The notes below the pieces were generated by a model. The model was not told the DNA's origin. It saw nothing but the letters and a program-made list of their open reading frames with translations, and searched no databases. Below are positions 36,098 to 47,261 of a DNA stretch of 64,000 nucleotides, piece after piece. This DNA comes from Halobacterium sp. DL1. GTDB lineage: Archaea > Halobacteriota > Halobacteria > Halobacteriales > Halobacteriaceae. Positions within the stretch are counted from its first letter, which is position 1. Each line of letters begins with the position of its first letter. Location: contig CP007060.1 in NCBI GenBank assembly GCA_000230955.3, positions 310,001-374,000 of the forward strand, written 5' to 3'. The position numbers and the translations under genes were made by a program.

Positions 36098-37281
36098 CAG
36101 TCGGAGCCGGCGCCCATGCGGAGGTTGACGTCGCCCGTGCCGAGGCGGACCGGCTTCCCGACGATGACGTTCTCGATGACGCCGTCGAGGTCGTCAGCCT
36201 CACCGTAGATGGCGGCGTCGAGGAGGTGGTTGACCGTCACCTCGAACGCCGCCCGCGCGAGCACCGAGTCCTTGTTGCCGGAGATGCCGTGCCGGCCGAT
36301 GGACTGGATGGTGCCGTCGTTGGTCATGATGTCCGCGACCAGCATCAGGTGACGGATGTTCACGTCGCCGAGGCCCTGCTCCTCGAGGGTGGACATCGTC
36401 TCGTCGATGATGGCCTCGCGGGCCGCCTCGATGCCGAGGGTCTTGTGGACCTCGTGGATGTTGTTGCACGTCGTGCGGGAGGCGTCGACGCCCTCGATGT
36501 TGAGCGCCTTCTTGTACGCGGAGCCCTCCGTGTAGAGGACGAACTCCTCGCCGCGGTCGGTCTCTTCGCGCCGGATGACGACCCGGCTGACGTCGTCGAT
36601 GCCCTTGAACACGATGTCCCGGAGCTGTTCGACGAGCTGGAGCAGCTCCCGGTAGGAGGGCTCGCCCGGCCCGAACTCGAGGACGGTGCCCTGCTGGGTC
36701 ACGTCGACGCCGAGGCTCCCCTCGATGGTCTCGGCGATCTCGGCCGCGATCTCGGTCGTGTCGTTCTCGAGCGGCCAGCGCTCGAGGAGCGTGTCCTCGT
36801 TGAGGTCGATGCGGACGACCATGTCCGCGACGTTCGTCGAGATGTCGCCGAGCGCGAGGATCTTCGTCGCCTCGATCTTCCAGACGACCTCGTGGGCGCG
36901 CTCGCGCTCCTCGGCGTACTCGTCCTCGAGGAACACGTTCATCACCGGCGTGTCCGGCGTCTTCCGGGCGTCCACCAGCTCGATGAGCCGGGGGAGGCCC
37001 TGCGTGACGTCCATCTCCGCGACGCCCGCGTAGTGGAACGTGTTCATCGTCATCTGCGTCCCCGGCTCCCCGATGGACTGCGCGGAGACGGTCCCCACCG
37101 GGTCGAGGGGGTCGATGCGTGTCTCGAGATAGCTGGACTCGACGGCGGTCGCGATCTCCTCGACCTGCTCGGCAGTGACGCCGTCGCGGTCCTCGATGGT
37201 GTCGTAGACGCGCTCCTTGAGCCGTCGCGGCAGTTCGGTGCCCTCGACGCTCTCGCGGACGGCCTCGGTGACCTCAGTCAT
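36097..37281 (-). CDS. rpoA2: DNA-directed RNA polymerase subunit A''
   Basis: 394 residues, the C-terminal third of the largest subunit. Bridge-helix/trigger-loop regions are visible: [27 protein letters not shown] (about 60-85) and the C-terminal [20 protein letters not shown]. It starts [16 protein letters not shown] at 37281, overlapping the end of rpoA' by eight bases. Split of A into A' and A'' is the normal archaeal state. Confidence 0.97.
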   Translation of the reverse strand: MTEVTEAVRESVEGTELPRRLKERVYDTIEDRDGVTAEQVEEIATAVESSYLETRIDPLDPVGTVSAQSIGEPGTQMTMNTFHYAGVAEMDVTQGLPRLIELVDARKTPDTPVMNVFLEDEYAEERERAHEVVWKIEATKILALGDISTNVADMVVRIDLNEDTLLERWPLENDTTEIAAEIAETIEGSLGVDVTQQGTVLEFGPGEPSYRELLQLVEQLRDIVFKGIDDVSRVVIRREETDRGEEFVLYTEGSAYKKALNIEGVDASRTTCNNIHEVHKTLGIEAAREAIIDETMSTLEEQGLGDVNIRHLMLVADIMTNDGTIQSIGRHGISGNKDSVLARAAFEVTVNHLLDAAIYGEADDLDGVIENVIVGKPVRLGTGDVNLRMGAGSD

Positions 37282-40189
37282 CCGACTCCACCTCCCAGGA
37301 CGAGCCGTGCTCGGAGAGATTCGTCGGTGGCTCCTGGACGCCCAGGAACTCCGCCTTCTCGGCCTCGCTGGCGAACTCGGAGTCGACGACGCGGTCGGCG
37401 ATGCCCTCGACGTCGATGTCGACGTCCTCGTTGGACGCGACCTCGACCGGCGACGTGCCGTCCTCGCCGAACTCGAACTGGACGATGGTGTCGCTGGTGT
37501 CCCGGACGGTGCCGTCGTACTGCGTCTCCAGTTCGGAGAGCGCGTTGATGAGCCGGCGCTGGAGGTAGCCGGACTTCGACGTCCGGACTGCCGTGTCCAC
37601 CAGCCCCTCGCGGCCACCCATGGCGTGGAAGAAGAACTCCCTGGGCGTCAGCCCGCTCGTGTAGGAGTTCTCCACGAAGCCGTGGGCCGCACTGGAGAGG
37701 TCGTTCGGCGCGAAGTGGCTCAGCGTGCGGTCCTCGTAGCCACGGTTGATGCGCTCGCCGCGGACTGCCTGCTGGCCGACACAGCCGGCCATCTGTGTGA
37801 GGTTCAGCATCGACCCACGCGCCCCGGAGTTGGCCATCACGACCGCCGGGTTGTCCTGGGCGAAGTTCTCCTCGGCGACGTCGCCCGCGGAGTCGCGGGC
37901 CTTCCCGAGGGTCTGCATGATCTTCATCTCGAGGGTCTCGTCGACCGTCCGACCCGGCAGGGACTCGAGGTCGCCGTTCTCGTACGTCTCGATGAGCTCC
38001 TGGACGCGGTCGTACGCGGACTCGATGGCCTCGTCGATGCGCTCGCGGGCTGACTCGGAGACTGTCTCGTCGTCGATGCCGATGGAGAACCCGAAGTGCA
38101 TGATCGACCGCATCGCCAGCGAGGCGACCTCGTTGATGAAGATGCGGGCGCGGGTCTTCCCGTGGACCTTCGCGATGGTGTCGACGATCTCGCCGCCGAA
38201 GCCACCGACCTCGTCCTCGGCGATGGTGCCCTCGACGAGGTAGCCGTCCTCGATGACGACCGGTTCGCCGACGGTGCCGAGGAAATCGAGATTGAGGTCG
38301 TCGGGCAGCAACTCGGAGAAGATCTGGCGACCCTCCCAGTACGGCTGGCCGTCCTCGGTGCCCGCGGGTTCCGGCAGTTCGTCGATGCGAGTCCCGCGGA
38401 GCAGGTCGGAGGCCTGCGTCTCGTTGAACCGGGGGTTCGTGTGCGTCAGCAGGTACGTCCCGCTGATGTGGTCCTGGATGGCGCCGATGATGTTCTCACC
38501 GAACCGCGGGGAGAGGATCTGCTCCTGGACCCGCATCAGCACGCGGGCCTCGGCACGCGCCTCCTCGTTCTGGAGGGCGTGCATGTTCATCTCGTCGCCG
38601 TCGAAGTCGGCGTTGTACGGCGGACAGACGACCGTGTTCAGGCGGAACGTCTTGTACGGCATCACCACGACCTCGTGGGCCATGATGGACATCCGGTGGA
38701 GCGACGGCTGCCGGTTGAAGATGATGATGTCGCCGTCGATGAGGTGTCGCTGGACCTCCCAGCCGGGCTCGACGCGCTCGGCGAGTTCCTCGCACACCTT
38801 CTCCGTGACGCGCACGCGGCGGCCGTCCGGCCGGGTGACGTAGTTCGCGCCCGGGTGGCCCTCGGGGCCGTTGCGAACGTAGCGCTTCGCCCGCTCGAGG
38901 TTCTGGTCGTTGACGACCATCGTCTGTGTCATCTCGGTCGCCACGCGGTCGGGCACGCCGACCTCGTTCAGCGACAGCGTCGGGTCCGGCGAGATGACGG
39001 TCCGCGCCGAGAAGTTCACGCGCTTCCCGGACAGCGAGCCGCGGAACCGGCCCTCCTTGCCCTTGAGGCGCTGGGAGAGCGTCTTCAGCGGCCGGCCGGA
39101 GCGGTGGCGCGCCGGCGGCGTCCCGCTGATCTCGTTGTCCATGAACGTCGTGACGTGGTACTGCAGCAGCTCCCAGAGGTCCTCGATGATGAGCTGGGGA
39201 GCGCCGGCCTCGCGGTTCTCCATGAACCGCTGGTTGATGCGGATGATGTCGACCAGCTTGTGGGTGAGGTCGTCCTCGGAGCGCTGACCGTTGTCCAGCG
39301 TGATGGAGGGACGCGCCGTCACCGGCGGCACCGGCAGCACGGTCAGAATCATCCACTCGGGTCGGGAGCGTTCGGCGTCGATGCCGAGCGCCTCGAGGTC
39401 CTCGCCGGGGATGTCCTCGAACCAGTCGCGGATGTCCGAGGGCATCAGCTTGTTCATGTCCTCGGTAGTGAGGTCGGCGCCGAGCGCGGCCTCGATGGCC
39501 TCGCGGTCGTCGCGTCGCGGTCGGAACTCGCCCGAGAGGATCTCGTTGATGCGGCTGATCTCGATGTCGGTCTGCTCGGCGAGCTCCTGCGGGCTGATGC
39601 CGTGGTCCTCGTCGTCGTCGCGGTCCGGCTGCATCGACGCCGCGATGCGCTCGGAGTAGTCCGACGCGAGAACCTGCTGGACTTCGTAGTACGTCGTCGG
39701 CTTCTCGTGCTTGACGTCGTACTGGCCCTCGCCGCAGTGCGGGCAGTGGTCCTTCTTCCGGGCCTCCCGGATGGCCGCCGTCATGACGTCGGAGACGTCC
39801 TGGCGGAGGCTCCGCGTGCGGTCGAGGTCGGCGCGGAACTCGTCTTTCTCCTCCTCGGTGAGCAGGAGCCGCGAGCACTCCCGGCACGTCCCGCGGAGTA
39901 GCCGGCGGATGAGCTTCGAGAAGCCCACGTGGATGACCGGCGCCGCGAGTTCGATGTGGCCGAAGTGGCCGTTACACGAACCCGAGCGCTGGCCGCACGT
40001 CTTGCACTCCAGCCCGGGGTCGATGACGCCCAGACGGGGGTCCATCAGCCCCATGTCGATGGGGAAGCCGTCGTCGTCGTACGTGTCCGCGGTGATGACC
40101 TTCGTCGCGGACATGTCCCGGTACTCCTCCGGGTCCATCAGCCCGAAGCTGATTTCCCCGATTTCCATTGGTGATTGTCCTGCACTCAT
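37274..40189 (-). CDS. rpoA1: DNA-directed RNA polymerase subunit A'
   Basis: 971 residues. The catalytic magnesium motif [12 protein letters not shown] lies around residue 530. Zinc motifs include [17 protein letters not shown] (about 60-77) and a CPHCGEGQ further on (about 147). A haloarchaeal insertion with an HTH-like stretch ([22 protein letters not shown]) lies about residue 195-220. It follows rpoB' with a short overlap and precedes rpoA'' with an 8-base overlap. Confidence 0.98.
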   Translation of the reverse strand: MSAGQSPMEIGEISFGLMDPEEYRDMSATKVITADTYDDDGFPIDMGLMDPRLGVIDPGLECKTCGQRSGSCNGHFGHIELAAPVIHVGFSKLIRRLLRGTCRECSRLLLTEEEKDEFRADLDRTRSLRQDVSDVMTAAIREARKKDHCPHCGEGQYDVKHEKPTTYYEVQQVLASDYSERIAASMQPDRDDDEDHGISPQELAEQTDIEISRINEILSGEFRPRRDDREAIEAALGADLTTEDMNKLMPSDIRDWFEDIPGEDLEALGIDAERSRPEWMILTVLPVPPVTARPSITLDNGQRSEDDLTHKLVDIIRINQRFMENREAGAPQLIIEDLWELLQYHVTTFMDNEISGTPPARHRSGRPLKTLSQRLKGKEGRFRGSLSGKRVNFSARTVISPDPTLSLNEVGVPDRVATEMTQTMVVNDQNLERAKRYVRNGPEGHPGANYVTRPDGRRVRVTEKVCEELAERVEPGWEVQRHLIDGDIIIFNRQPSLHRMSIMAHEVVVMPYKTFRLNTVVCPPYNADFDGDEMNMHALQNEEARAEARVLMRVQEQILSPRFGENIIGAIQDHISGTYLLTHTNPRFNETQASDLLRGTRIDELPEPAGTEDGQPYWEGRQIFSELLPDDLNLDFLGTVGEPVVIEDGYLVEGTIAEDEVGGFGGEIVDTIAKVHGKTRARIFINEVASLAMRSIMHFGFSIGIDDETVSESARERIDEAIESAYDRVQELIETYENGDLESLPGRTVDETLEMKIMQTLGKARDSAGDVAEENFAQDNPAVVMANSGARGSMLNLTQMAGCVGQQAVRGERINRGYEDRTLSHFAPNDLSSAAHGFVENSYTSGLTPREFFFHAMGGREGLVDTAVRTSKSGYLQRRLINALSELETQYDGTVRDTSDTIVQFEFGEDGTSPVEVASNEDVDIDVEGIADRVVDSEFASEAEKAEFLGVQEPPTNLSEHGSSWEVESDD

Positions 40190-42012
40190 ACTGCGTCCTC
40201 CAGTTCCAGTCGCGGCGCGATACCGAGCGCCTTCATCTCGTCGAGCAGTAGCTTGAACGCGTAACTCATCTCGATGCTGTGGACGTCCGTCTCCTCCCCG
40301 CAGTTCGGGCAGTAGACGCGACGCTGCTCGTAGTTCTCCACGGCGGTCATGCCGCAGTTCCCACAGACGTGGACCTCCTCGCGGTCCGAGGAGTCGAGCA
40401 GTCGCTCCTTGAGCACCATCGCGGCGCCGTGCCCGATGACGGTGTCACGCTCCATCTCACCGACGCGGAGGCCACCCTCGCGGGCGCGCCCCTCCGTCGG
40501 CTGCCGCGTCAGGACCTGGACCGGTCCCTTCGAGCGGGCGTGTAGCTTGTTCGACACCATGTGGTACAGCTTGTGGTAGAAGATGGTGCCGACGAAGATC
40601 TCGGCCTCGATCTTCTCGCCGGAGACGCCGGAGTACAGCACCTCCTTGCCGGAGGACTTGAACCCGCGCTCCTGGAGCGTCCCACGGATCTCGTCCTCGT
40701 CCTCGCCGGTGAATGCCGTGCCGTCGACGGAGCGCCCGTCGAGGGAGCCGGCCTTCCCGCCGAGCATCTCCAGCACGTGGCCGACCGTCATCCGGGACGG
40801 CAGCGCGTGCGGGTTGAGCACGAGGTCGGGCACGACGCCCTCGCCCGTGAACGGCATGTCCTCGTGGGGCGCCAGGTGACCGACGACGCCCTTCTGTCCG
40901 TGGCGGGACGCGAACTTGTCGCCGAGTTCCGGGATGCGCTCGTCGCGCACGCTCACCTTCGCGAGCTTCGAGCCGTCCTCGCCCTCCATCAGCGTCACCG
41001 TGTCCACGACGCCGTCCTCGCCCGAGCGCATCGTCACGGACGTCTCGCGGCGCTTCTGCGGGCTGAGCCCGCCCATGTCCTCGGGTTCCTCGAGGAACCG
41101 CGGCGGACTCGTCTTCCCGAGCAGGACCGAGGATTCGTCGACCTGCGTCTCGGGGTTGACGAGGCCGTCCTCGTCGAGGTGGCGGTAGGCGTCCTCGCCG
41201 CGAGCCCCGCGCACGTCGTCGCCGGGAATCTCGAAGCGGTCCTCCTGGCCGCCGGGGTAGCGCCGCTCCTCGCCCTCGTAGGTGCGGAAGAAGTGCGAGC
41301 GGGCGAGCGCGCGCTCCACGGAGCCCTTGTTCATGACGAGCGCGTCCTCGATGTTGAACCCCTCGTAGGACATCACGGCGACGACGAAGTTCTGGCCCGC
41401 GGGCCGGTCGTCGTAGCCGATCTGCTCGGTGGTCTGGGTGTTCACCATCGCCTTCTGCGGATAGTGCAGGAGGTGCTGGCGGGTGTCCGGCCGGATGCGG
41501 TAGTTCGCCGCCGGCAGGCCCAGACTCTGCTTCATCATCCCCGCCCCCATCGTAATGCGGGGGCTGGCGTTGTGCTCGGGGTACGGGATCATCCCGGCGC
41601 CGATGCCGAAGATGAGCTGCGGGTCGATCTCGAGGTGGGTGTGGTCGTCGGTGAGGTCGTCATCCTCGACGCCGACCAGCACGTCCTCCTCCTCCTCGGC
41701 GTCGATGAACTCGACCTTCCCCGCGCGGACGAGGTCCTCGAAGTCGATGTCGCCCGTCTCGATGGCGTCCATCTCCTCCTGGGAGACCAGCGTCTCGCCG
41801 TCCTCGACGACGAGCAGCGGCCGGCGGGCGCGTCCCGCGTCGGCGTTCACGATGACCTCTTTGGTGCGGTCCTTCACGGAGACGTTCACCATCTCGGAGA
41901 CCTCTCCCCGGCGGCGCGCCTCCCGGATCTGTGCTGCCAGCTCCTCGGGACTCTCGTGGGTCCCGACGAGGCTGCCGTTGACGTAGACTTTGGCTTCTCG
42001 TTCCGTGCTCAT
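40186..42012 (-). CDS. rpoB1: DNA-directed RNA polymerase subunit B'
   Basis: 608 residues, C-terminal part of the second-largest subunit. Landmarks: [17 protein letters not shown]-like switch region, [24 protein letters not shown] (about 375-400) and a zinc site CGNCG...CPNCGEE near the end. The split of B into B'' and B' is typical of halophilic archaea and methanogens. Its start lies two bases after the rpoB'' stop and its stop overlaps the rpoA' start. Confidence 0.97.
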   Translation of the reverse strand: MSTEREAKVYVNGSLVGTHESPEELAAQIREARRRGEVSEMVNVSVKDRTKEVIVNADAGRARRPLLVVEDGETLVSQEEMDAIETGDIDFEDLVRAGKVEFIDAEEEEDVLVGVEDDDLTDDHTHLEIDPQLIFGIGAGMIPYPEHNASPRITMGAGMMKQSLGLPAANYRIRPDTRQHLLHYPQKAMVNTQTTEQIGYDDRPAGQNFVVAVMSYEGFNIEDALVMNKGSVERALARSHFFRTYEGEERRYPGGQEDRFEIPGDDVRGARGEDAYRHLDEDGLVNPETQVDESSVLLGKTSPPRFLEEPEDMGGLSPQKRRETSVTMRSGEDGVVDTVTLMEGEDGSKLAKVSVRDERIPELGDKFASRHGQKGVVGHLAPHEDMPFTGEGVVPDLVLNPHALPSRMTVGHVLEMLGGKAGSLDGRSVDGTAFTGEDEDEIRGTLQERGFKSSGKEVLYSGVSGEKIEAEIFVGTIFYHKLYHMVSNKLHARSKGPVQVLTRQPTEGRAREGGLRVGEMERDTVIGHGAAMVLKERLLDSSDREEVHVCGNCGMTAVENYEQRRVYCPNCGEETDVHSIEMSYAFKLLLDEMKALGIAPRLELEDAV

Positions 42013-42013
42013 G

Positions 42014-43576
42014 TTAGTCGTCCGCTGGTGTCGCTTCCGTGTTGATTCCGGGGATGCCCTCGACGCCCATCGAGGAGAGCTCCCGCTTGAGTTCGCGTTC
42101 GTCGTCGACGTTCTGGGAGAGCTCCATCGCTTGCGCGAAGTTCTTCACCAGGCCACAGTTCGGCCCTTCGGGCGTCTCCGAGGGACAGATACGCCCCCAC
42201 TGGGTCGCGTGCAGGTCACGCGCCTCGAAGTGGGGCTGGGAGCGCGACAGCGGACTCCGCAGGCGGCGCAGGTGCGAGAGCACGCCCATGAAGTCCGTGC
42301 GGTCGACGAGCTGACTGACGCCCGAGCGGCCGCCCACCCAGTTCCCCGTCGCGATGGGGTGTTCGAGGCGTTCGGTCAGCACGTCCGAGCGGACCACCGT
42401 GTTCACGGTGAGCTGCCGGTTGCGCATGTTCGCGCGCTCGAGCTGGTACTTCACGTCGCGCGCCAGCTTGTTCAGCGCGGTCCGGAACAGGTCCTTCATC
42501 AGGTCGCCGGAGACCTTCAGGCGCTTGTTCGCGTAGTGGTCCTTGTCGTCGGCCTCGCGGCGCTCGAGCGCGAGCTCGAAACACGCCTCGGCCATCCGGC
42601 AGAGGTAGTAGGACTTGTTGATGCGCGTCTCCTCGTCCTCGATGCCCTCCTCGTGGAGGTGCGGGAGGAGGTAGCGGTCGATGACGTAGTTCGCGCGCTT
42701 CAGCTGGTAGTTCTTCCCCTGGCCGGAGGCGACCCGCTGGCCCAGCATCTCGATGGCCTCCTCCTGGGTCTGGACCTCGGCTTCCTCCAGGTTCTCCAGC
42801 ATGAACTTCACGATCTCGGGGTCCTCGCTGACCCGGTGGACGATCTCCTCGTCGGATTCGAGGCCGAGCGCCCGCACCAGCGTCACGAAGTCGATGGAGC
42901 CGGAGACGCTCGGGAACGACACCTCGAGCAGTCCCTCGCGGTTCCGTTCGACGAGCACCAGCGCGCGGTAGCCACGGCGCTGGCTGAACGTCTTCGCGAC
43001 CTGGATCTCGTCGCCGTACTTCGAGTCGTACTCGGCGAGAATCTTGTTCGGCGCGAGGTCCTCGCTGGTCATCAGCACGCGCTCGCTGCCGTTGATGATG
43101 AAGTAGCCGCCGGGGTCGGCGGGGTCCTCGCCGATCTCGATGAGCTCCTCGTCGGAGAAGCCCGCGATGTTGCACTTGTCCGAGCCGACCATGATCGGCA
43201 TCCGGCCGACCTTCGTCTCGGTGGTGTCGAGGACGCGCTCCTCCTCCTCCTCGCCGCCGCGCACGATGCTCATCTCCATGAACACCGGGGCGGAGTAGGT
43301 GATGTTGCGGAGGCGCGCCTCCTGTGGGTACAGCAGTTCCTCGGAGCCGTCCGCTTCGCGCACGCGCGGCGTGACGATGCGGACGTCACCGAGTTCGACC
43401 CACACCGGCTCCTCCTCCTCCTTGTCGCCGATGTCGGTCTCGATCTTCTCCTTCTCGGTCACGACGTCCTGCATGCCGCGCTCGAGGAACGAGTTGAACG
43501 AGCGGTAGTGGTGTTCTGCGAGCCGTTCCTTCGAGAAGTACGACCTCGACAGTTCGCGTCGGTCTTCCTGTTGCAT
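42014..43576 (-). CDS. rpoB2: DNA-directed RNA polymerase subunit B''
   Basis: 520 residues, N-terminal part of the second-largest subunit. Features: [24 protein letters not shown] at the start, [21 protein letters not shown] (about 150-170) and the terminal [19 protein letters not shown] segment (fork-loop region). It directly follows rpoH with no spacer and precedes rpoB'. Confidence 0.97.
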   Translation of the reverse strand: MQQEDRRELSRSYFSKERLAEHHYRSFNSFLERGMQDVVTEKEKIETDIGDKEEEEPVWVELGDVRIVTPRVREADGSEELLYPQEARLRNITYSAPVFMEMSIVRGGEEEEERVLDTTETKVGRMPIMVGSDKCNIAGFSDEELIEIGEDPADPGGYFIINGSERVLMTSEDLAPNKILAEYDSKYGDEIQVAKTFSQRRGYRALVLVERNREGLLEVSFPSVSGSIDFVTLVRALGLESDEEIVHRVSEDPEIVKFMLENLEEAEVQTQEEAIEMLGQRVASGQGKNYQLKRANYVIDRYLLPHLHEEGIEDEETRINKSYYLCRMAEACFELALERREADDKDHYANKRLKVSGDLMKDLFRTALNKLARDVKYQLERANMRNRQLTVNTVVRSDVLTERLEHPIATGNWVGGRSGVSQLVDRTDFMGVLSHLRRLRSPLSRSQPHFEARDLHATQWGRICPSETPEGPNCGLVKNFAQAMELSQNVDDERELKRELSSMGVEGIPGINTEATPADD

Positions 43577-43804
43577 TTATTCTATCACCAGTCGGTATAC
43601 GACCGCCGTGTCTGTGGTTCGGGAGTCGCGGACGATCTGGATGACGTCGCCGACCTCGGCGTCGTCGGGCAGGGCCGGGTCCTTGCGCCTGATCTTGGGC
43701 AACTCCGTGCGCTCGATTTCGTAGTCCTCGAGCACCTCCTCGACCTCCGCTTCGTCGAGGACGGCGTGCTCCGGGACGAGTTCGTGTTGGCTTACGTCTA
43801 CCAT
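43577..43804 (-). CDS. rpoH: DNA-directed RNA polymerase subunit H
   Basis: 75 residues, full length. Archaeal/eukaryotic RPB5 C-terminal domain: [51 protein letters not shown]. First gene of the polymerase operon; the stop is immediately next to the rpoB'' start. Confidence 0.97.
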   Translation of the reverse strand: MVDVSQHELVPEHAVLDEAEVEEVLEDYEIERTELPKIRRKDPALPDDAEVGDVIQIVRDSRTTDTAVVYRLVIE

Positions 43805-43868
43805 GGGTGCACCTGCATGGGGGGAGAATCAACTCTCACGAGATACTACAGGCCAATTACCGGCCGTG

Positions 43869-43878
43869 GGATTTAAGT
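43869..43878 (-). promoter_or_regulatory. Putative TATA box of the rpoH-rpoB''-rpoB'-rpoA'-rpoA''-nusA operon
   Basis: The minus strand reads gacttaaatc here, about 65 nt before the rpoH start at 43804. A transcript from about 25 nt downstream would have a leader of about 40 nt that contains a ggccaattaccggcc palindrome. It is the only strongly A/T element in the gap. Confidence 0.55.
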
Positions 43879-43963
43879 CTTTCTAACTACAATTCGCCGG
43901 GACGTACGCGCGTGTGTCGGCGGCCCGCACGGCACCACGGCCCACACGCCACCCGATTGGAAA

Positions 43964-43973
43964 GCCTTATGAA
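43964..43973 (+). promoter_or_regulatory. Putative TATA box of tRNA-Asp
   Basis: gccttatgaa is centred about 34 nt before the first base of the tRNA, at the usual spacing for archaeal tRNA promoters. Confidence 0.5.
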
Positions 43974-44002
43974 CGAATGCCGGCTACGGATGAGTGCAGG
44001 AA

Positions 44003-44075
44003 GCCCGGGTGGTGTAGTGGCCCATCATACAACCCTGTCACGGTTGTGACGCGGGTTCAAATCCCGCCTCGGGCG
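44003..44075 (+). tRNA. tRNA-Asp (anticodon GUC)
   Basis: A 73-nt cloverleaf: acceptor GCCCGGG pairs with CUCGGGC (one G-U), anticodon arm CAACC-CUGUCAC-GGUUG with anticodon GUC, T-arm GCGGG-UUCAAAU-CCCGC and discriminator G73, which is expected for aspartate. CCA is not encoded. No intron is seen. Confidence 0.96.
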
Positions 44076-44164
44076 CTTTCTCTCTATCTCATCCCTTCCA
44101 GAGACCTCGCTACCGATGTCTCCTCTAGCAGCGGGTTTTAGACGGTCGACGCCAATCTCGGAGT

Positions 44165-45016
44165 ATGCTCGGACTGGCCGTCGCCAACGACACGGAGACG
44201 TTCCAGCGGATGCGCGGCCCGCTCGCCGACCGGGGCATTCGTGCGGAACACGTCTCCGTCCGGGAGGCGGTGACGCCCCTCTCGGACCCGCCGTTCGACC
44301 CCGCACGGTTCGACGCGGGGTTCGTCTTCCCGGGACGATTGATGGAGGGCGGCGTCGTGAACGCGCTGCTCGACGTGCCGTGGGTGAACGACCGCGCGGC
44401 GGTCCTGCGCTCCCGGAACAAGGCCGGCGCGCTCGCCACGCTCGCCGAGGCTGGAGTCCCCGTCCCGGACACCGTCTACGTCTCGAACCCCGCCGACGAG
44501 GCGGCCGTCCGTGCAGCGTTCGAGCGCTTCGATCCGCCCGTCGTGGTGAAGCCGAACTCGACGACGCGCGGCGTCGGCGTGACGAAGGTCCACGACGCGG
44601 ACTCGCTGTCGGGGGTAACGGACTACCTCGAACTCGTCCACGACTACCGCGCGACCGGCGACAAGTCCTACCTGGTCCAGGAGTTCCTCCCGGACGCCGC
44701 GGACTACCGCGCGATGGTGCTCGACGGCGAGGTGGTGGGCGCAGTCCAGCGGGAGGCGCCCGACGGCTGGAAGCACAACGTCCACCGCGGCGCGTCCGCG
44801 GACGGCGTCGAGCTCCCGCCCGAACTGCGGGACCTCGCGCTCGACGCGGCGGCGGCGCTCGACGTCGACTTCCTCGGCGTCGACCTGCTCGTCACCGACG
44901 ACCGGGCGGTCGTCAACGAGACGAACGCGCGGCCGACCATCGACGACGAGGCGAAGTACGAGTCAGGGTTCTACGACCGCCTCGCGGCGCTCGTCGAGCG
45001 GACGGCCGAGTCCTGA
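44165..45016 (+). CDS. RimK-like ATP-grasp ligase
   Basis: 283 residues. ATP-grasp fold of the RimK/LysX/MptN group: VVVKPNSTTRGVGVTKVHD (ATP-binding loop, about 120-140), YLVQEFLPD, and the metal-binding end VDLLVTDDRAVVNETNARPTID. These enzymes join an amino acid to a carboxylate, for example glutamate to ribosomal S6, tetrahydrosarcinapterin or F420. Which one acts here cannot be read; no cofactor genes flank it. Confidence 0.9.
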   Translation: MLGLAVANDTETFQRMRGPLADRGIRAEHVSVREAVTPLSDPPFDPARFDAGFVFPGRLMEGGVVNALLDVPWVNDRAAVLRSRNKAGALATLAEAGVPVPDTVYVSNPADEAAVRAAFERFDPPVVVKPNSTTRGVGVTKVHDADSLSGVTDYLELVHDYRATGDKSYLVQEFLPDAADYRAMVLDGEVVGAVQREAPDGWKHNVHRGASADGVELPPELRDLALDAAAALDVDFLGVDLLVTDDRAVVNETNARPTIDDEAKYESGFYDRLAALVERTAES

Positions 45017-45088
45017 CTGGAGGCACTACGCACAGCAACTGCTGGCGAGCGACAGCGACGACCGCAGAACGGGGCGACTGCTGGGCGG

Positions 45089-45472
45089 TTACTGGACGTC
45101 GATGTTCGTCGAGTCGCTGGTGCGCTCGAAGACGATCTCGAGAACGCCGTTGTTGTAGCTGGCGTCGCCCGAGCGCGCGTCGACGCGGCCAGGGAGGCTG
45201 ACGCGCTCGTCGTACTCCCGGGACTCGGTGTGGGCGCTGATGGTGACCTGTTCGCCGTCGCACTGGATGGAGATGTCGTCCTTCTGTACGCCGGGGAGGT
45301 CGGCGATGACGCGGATGGTGTCGTCGTTCTCGTGGACGTCGACGTGGGTGCCCGTGGAGAAGCCGGACTGGTCGCCACGGAGGCCCTGCGCGCCTCCCAT
45401 CATCTCGTCCATCATCCGCTCTATCTCCCGGAAAATGTCGTCGAAGGGGTCGTCCCGGTCGTCCCGTCTCAT
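45089..45472 (-). CDS. Small heat-shock protein, Hsp20 family
   Basis: 127 residues. A short N-terminal region with a methionine-rich helix (EIERMMDEMMGG) precedes the alpha-crystallin domain (THVDVHENDDTIRVIADLPGVQKDDISI). The C-terminal IxI-type anchor appears as NIDV. ATP-independent chaperone that holds unfolding proteins. Its promoter is not obvious. Confidence 0.95.
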   Translation of the reverse strand: MRRDDRDDPFDDIFREIERMMDEMMGGAQGLRGDQSGFSTGTHVDVHENDDTIRVIADLPGVQKDDISIQCDGEQVTISAHTESREYDERVSLPGRVDARSGDASYNNGVLEIVFERTSDSTNIDVQ

Positions 45473-45519
45473 GTGCCGGCGTAGGCAGGCACCGTGGAAA
45501 AGCGTTCGGGCTACGACAC

Positions 45520-46527
45520 TCAGATGCCGAGCGCGTCGTTCGTCGTGGCGACGGACTCCTCGGCGGTTGCGGCGTCCGTGATGGCGCGGATGGCGTCGAC
45601 GTTCTCCGGCACCACGTCGGACTCCTGGTGGATGGCCTGGAAGCAGTAGAAGTCGCTGCCCTCGGTCGTCACCGACTCGCCCCAGAGGCAGTTCTCCCAG
45701 AGGTCACCGCGCGGGCGACCCATGTCCTGGGCGTACTCCTTGAGGTCGCCGGAGCCGGCGATGCCGAGGTCGGGGTCGACGACGAAGATGCGGGACTGCT
45801 CACCGAGGAGGTCTCTGACCTCGTCGGCGTCGGGTTCGGCCTCGAGTGTGACGTTGACGCTGTGCATGTGCATCAGCGTCGCGGGCACCTTCATCCCGAG
45901 CGTGTCGATGTCGAGGTCCGGGAAGATGGTCTCGACGTCCGGGCCGTGGTGGCTCGGGATCGAGATGGGGTCCGGGAGGATGTCGTTGATGGGGCCGCGG
46001 TCGGACTGCGAGGGGTCGCCGCCGCGGCGGACGAGCGTCGCCCGCACCTTCTCGACGCCGTAGGCCTCCCGGAGCGGCGCGAGGAGTCGGGAGAGCCCGG
46101 TCGTGTTGCAGGAGACGACGCGGACGTGGTCGGCGCCGATTGACTCCTCGAAGTTCGAGCGCGCGTTGAACGAGACGTCCGCCACGTCGGCGTCCTCGCC
46201 GCCCTGATAGATGGCGGGCGTGTTCTCGGCCTCGTAGAGCTCGCGGTTCTGCGCGCCGATGCCGGAGGGCGTCGCGTCGACGACGACGTCGCTGTCCGCG
46301 ACGAGTTCGTCGACGAGGCCCGCGGTCTCGATGCCGGCCTCGTCGAACTGGCCTGCGCGGTCCTCGACGGCGGCGTAGAGGTCGTAGCCGAGCCGTCGGG
46401 CCTGCTCGGCTTCAAAGTTCGGGCGGGTCTTGGCGACGCCGACGACCTCCATGTCGGGCTGGGCCCGGACCGCGTCCGCCACGCGCTTGCCGATAGTGCC
46501 GTAGCCGTTGATACCGACGCTAATCAT
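45520..46527 (-). CDS. gap: Glyceraldehyde-3-phosphate dehydrogenase, archaeal type II
   Basis: 335 residues. NAD(P)-binding start [17 protein letters not shown] and the catalytic cysteine in [12 protein letters not shown] (about 140). The archaeal form is recognised by [14 protein letters not shown] and the [16 protein letters not shown] loop. In haloarchaea it is usually gluconeogenic. Start at [10 protein letters not shown] (46527); an upstream open frame is Arg-rich noise. A membrane-protein gene (46587-47141) ends 60 bp upstream on the same strand. Confidence 0.96.
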   Translation of the reverse strand: MISVGINGYGTIGKRVADAVRAQPDMEVVGVAKTRPNFEAEQARRLGYDLYAAVEDRAGQFDEAGIETAGLVDELVADSDVVVDATPSGIGAQNRELYEAENTPAIYQGGEDADVADVSFNARSNFEESIGADHVRVVSCNTTGLSRLLAPLREAYGVEKVRATLVRRGGDPSQSDRGPINDILPDPISIPSHHGPDVETIFPDLDIDTLGMKVPATLMHMHSVNVTLEAEPDADEVRDLLGEQSRIFVVDPDLGIAGSGDLKEYAQDMGRPRGDLWENCLWGESVTTEGSDFYCFQAIHQESDVVPENVDAIRAITDAATAEESVATTNDALGI

Positions 46528-46586
46528 GTACTTGGAGATGCGGCGGCGTGGCGGATAATCGTTTCGAGAACGCCGCTTCGAGCCCG

Positions 46587-47141
46587 CTACAGGACCACCG
46601 GCAGCAGGTCCACCAGGACTCCCGGGACGAGGTCGGCCAGGTCGAACCGGATGCCGCGGGCGAGCAGGTCGAGGCGCTCGGTGGTGACGAAGGGGACGAA
46701 CCGCGGGAAGTGAACGACCGCTGCCGCCACGGCCAGGTCGAACGCGGTGACGCCGAGCGTGACGGGCGTCGCCCACCTGCTGCTCACGGTGACGCCGAAG
46801 GGGACGTCGTACTCCTTCGGGTAGGGGTAGAGGAACGCCAGACCGCGGACGTTCCCGATCAGGTCCAGGGTGTAGTGCGTGTAGACGCCGAGCCACACCC
46901 AGTGGAGGTTGTCGAGGAACAGCGGAAACGCCGCGACGACGCCGAGCGTCAGGAAGTTGTGCAGCGTCTTGCGGTGCGTGCCGAAGGAGGTGTCCACGTC
47001 AGGCAGGAGCACGCCGAGCACGACCGGAATCGTGACGACGACGACCGACACGAGCGTCCCGTAGGTCATGCTCGGGTCGAGGATGATGCCGACGCCGACG
47101 CCGAGCAGCACCGCGTTGATGACGTGGTCTCGCTCGTTCAT
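46587..47141 (-). CDS. DUF457/YdjM-like membrane metal-dependent hydrolase
   Basis: 184 residues, about four hydrophobic segments. Family pattern: N-terminal [13 protein letters not shown] (a conserved histidine), [19 protein letters not shown] (Asp and His) and a later HYTLDLIGN. These residues would bind metal. The YdjM-like family is annotated as an inner-membrane hydrolase but has no demonstrated substrate. Divergent from the M29-like peptidase gene. Confidence 0.85.
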   Translation of the reverse strand: MNERDHVINAVLLGVGVGIILDPSMTYGTLVSVVVVTIPVVLGVLLPDVDTSFGTHRKTLHNFLTLGVVAAFPLFLDNLHWVWLGVYTHYTLDLIGNVRGLAFLYPYPKEYDVPFGVTVSSRWATPVTLGVTAFDLAVAAAVVHFPRFVPFVTTERLDLLARGIRFDLADLVPGVLVDLLPVVL

Positions 47142-47261
47142 GTGCCACGAACTCCCACCCGGGCGGTTAACTCCCCGTCAGACGCGAACCAGCGGAGCAC
47201 CGCACCGGGGCCTGCGAGCAATACCAGTAACACCTTTCTTCCGGCGACAGTAGGCCCGGCC

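Noticed and set aside
40561-42045. 494-codon plus-strand frame opposite rpoB'
   Set aside because: Antisense artefact of high G+C; no motif and complete overlap with a core polymerase gene.
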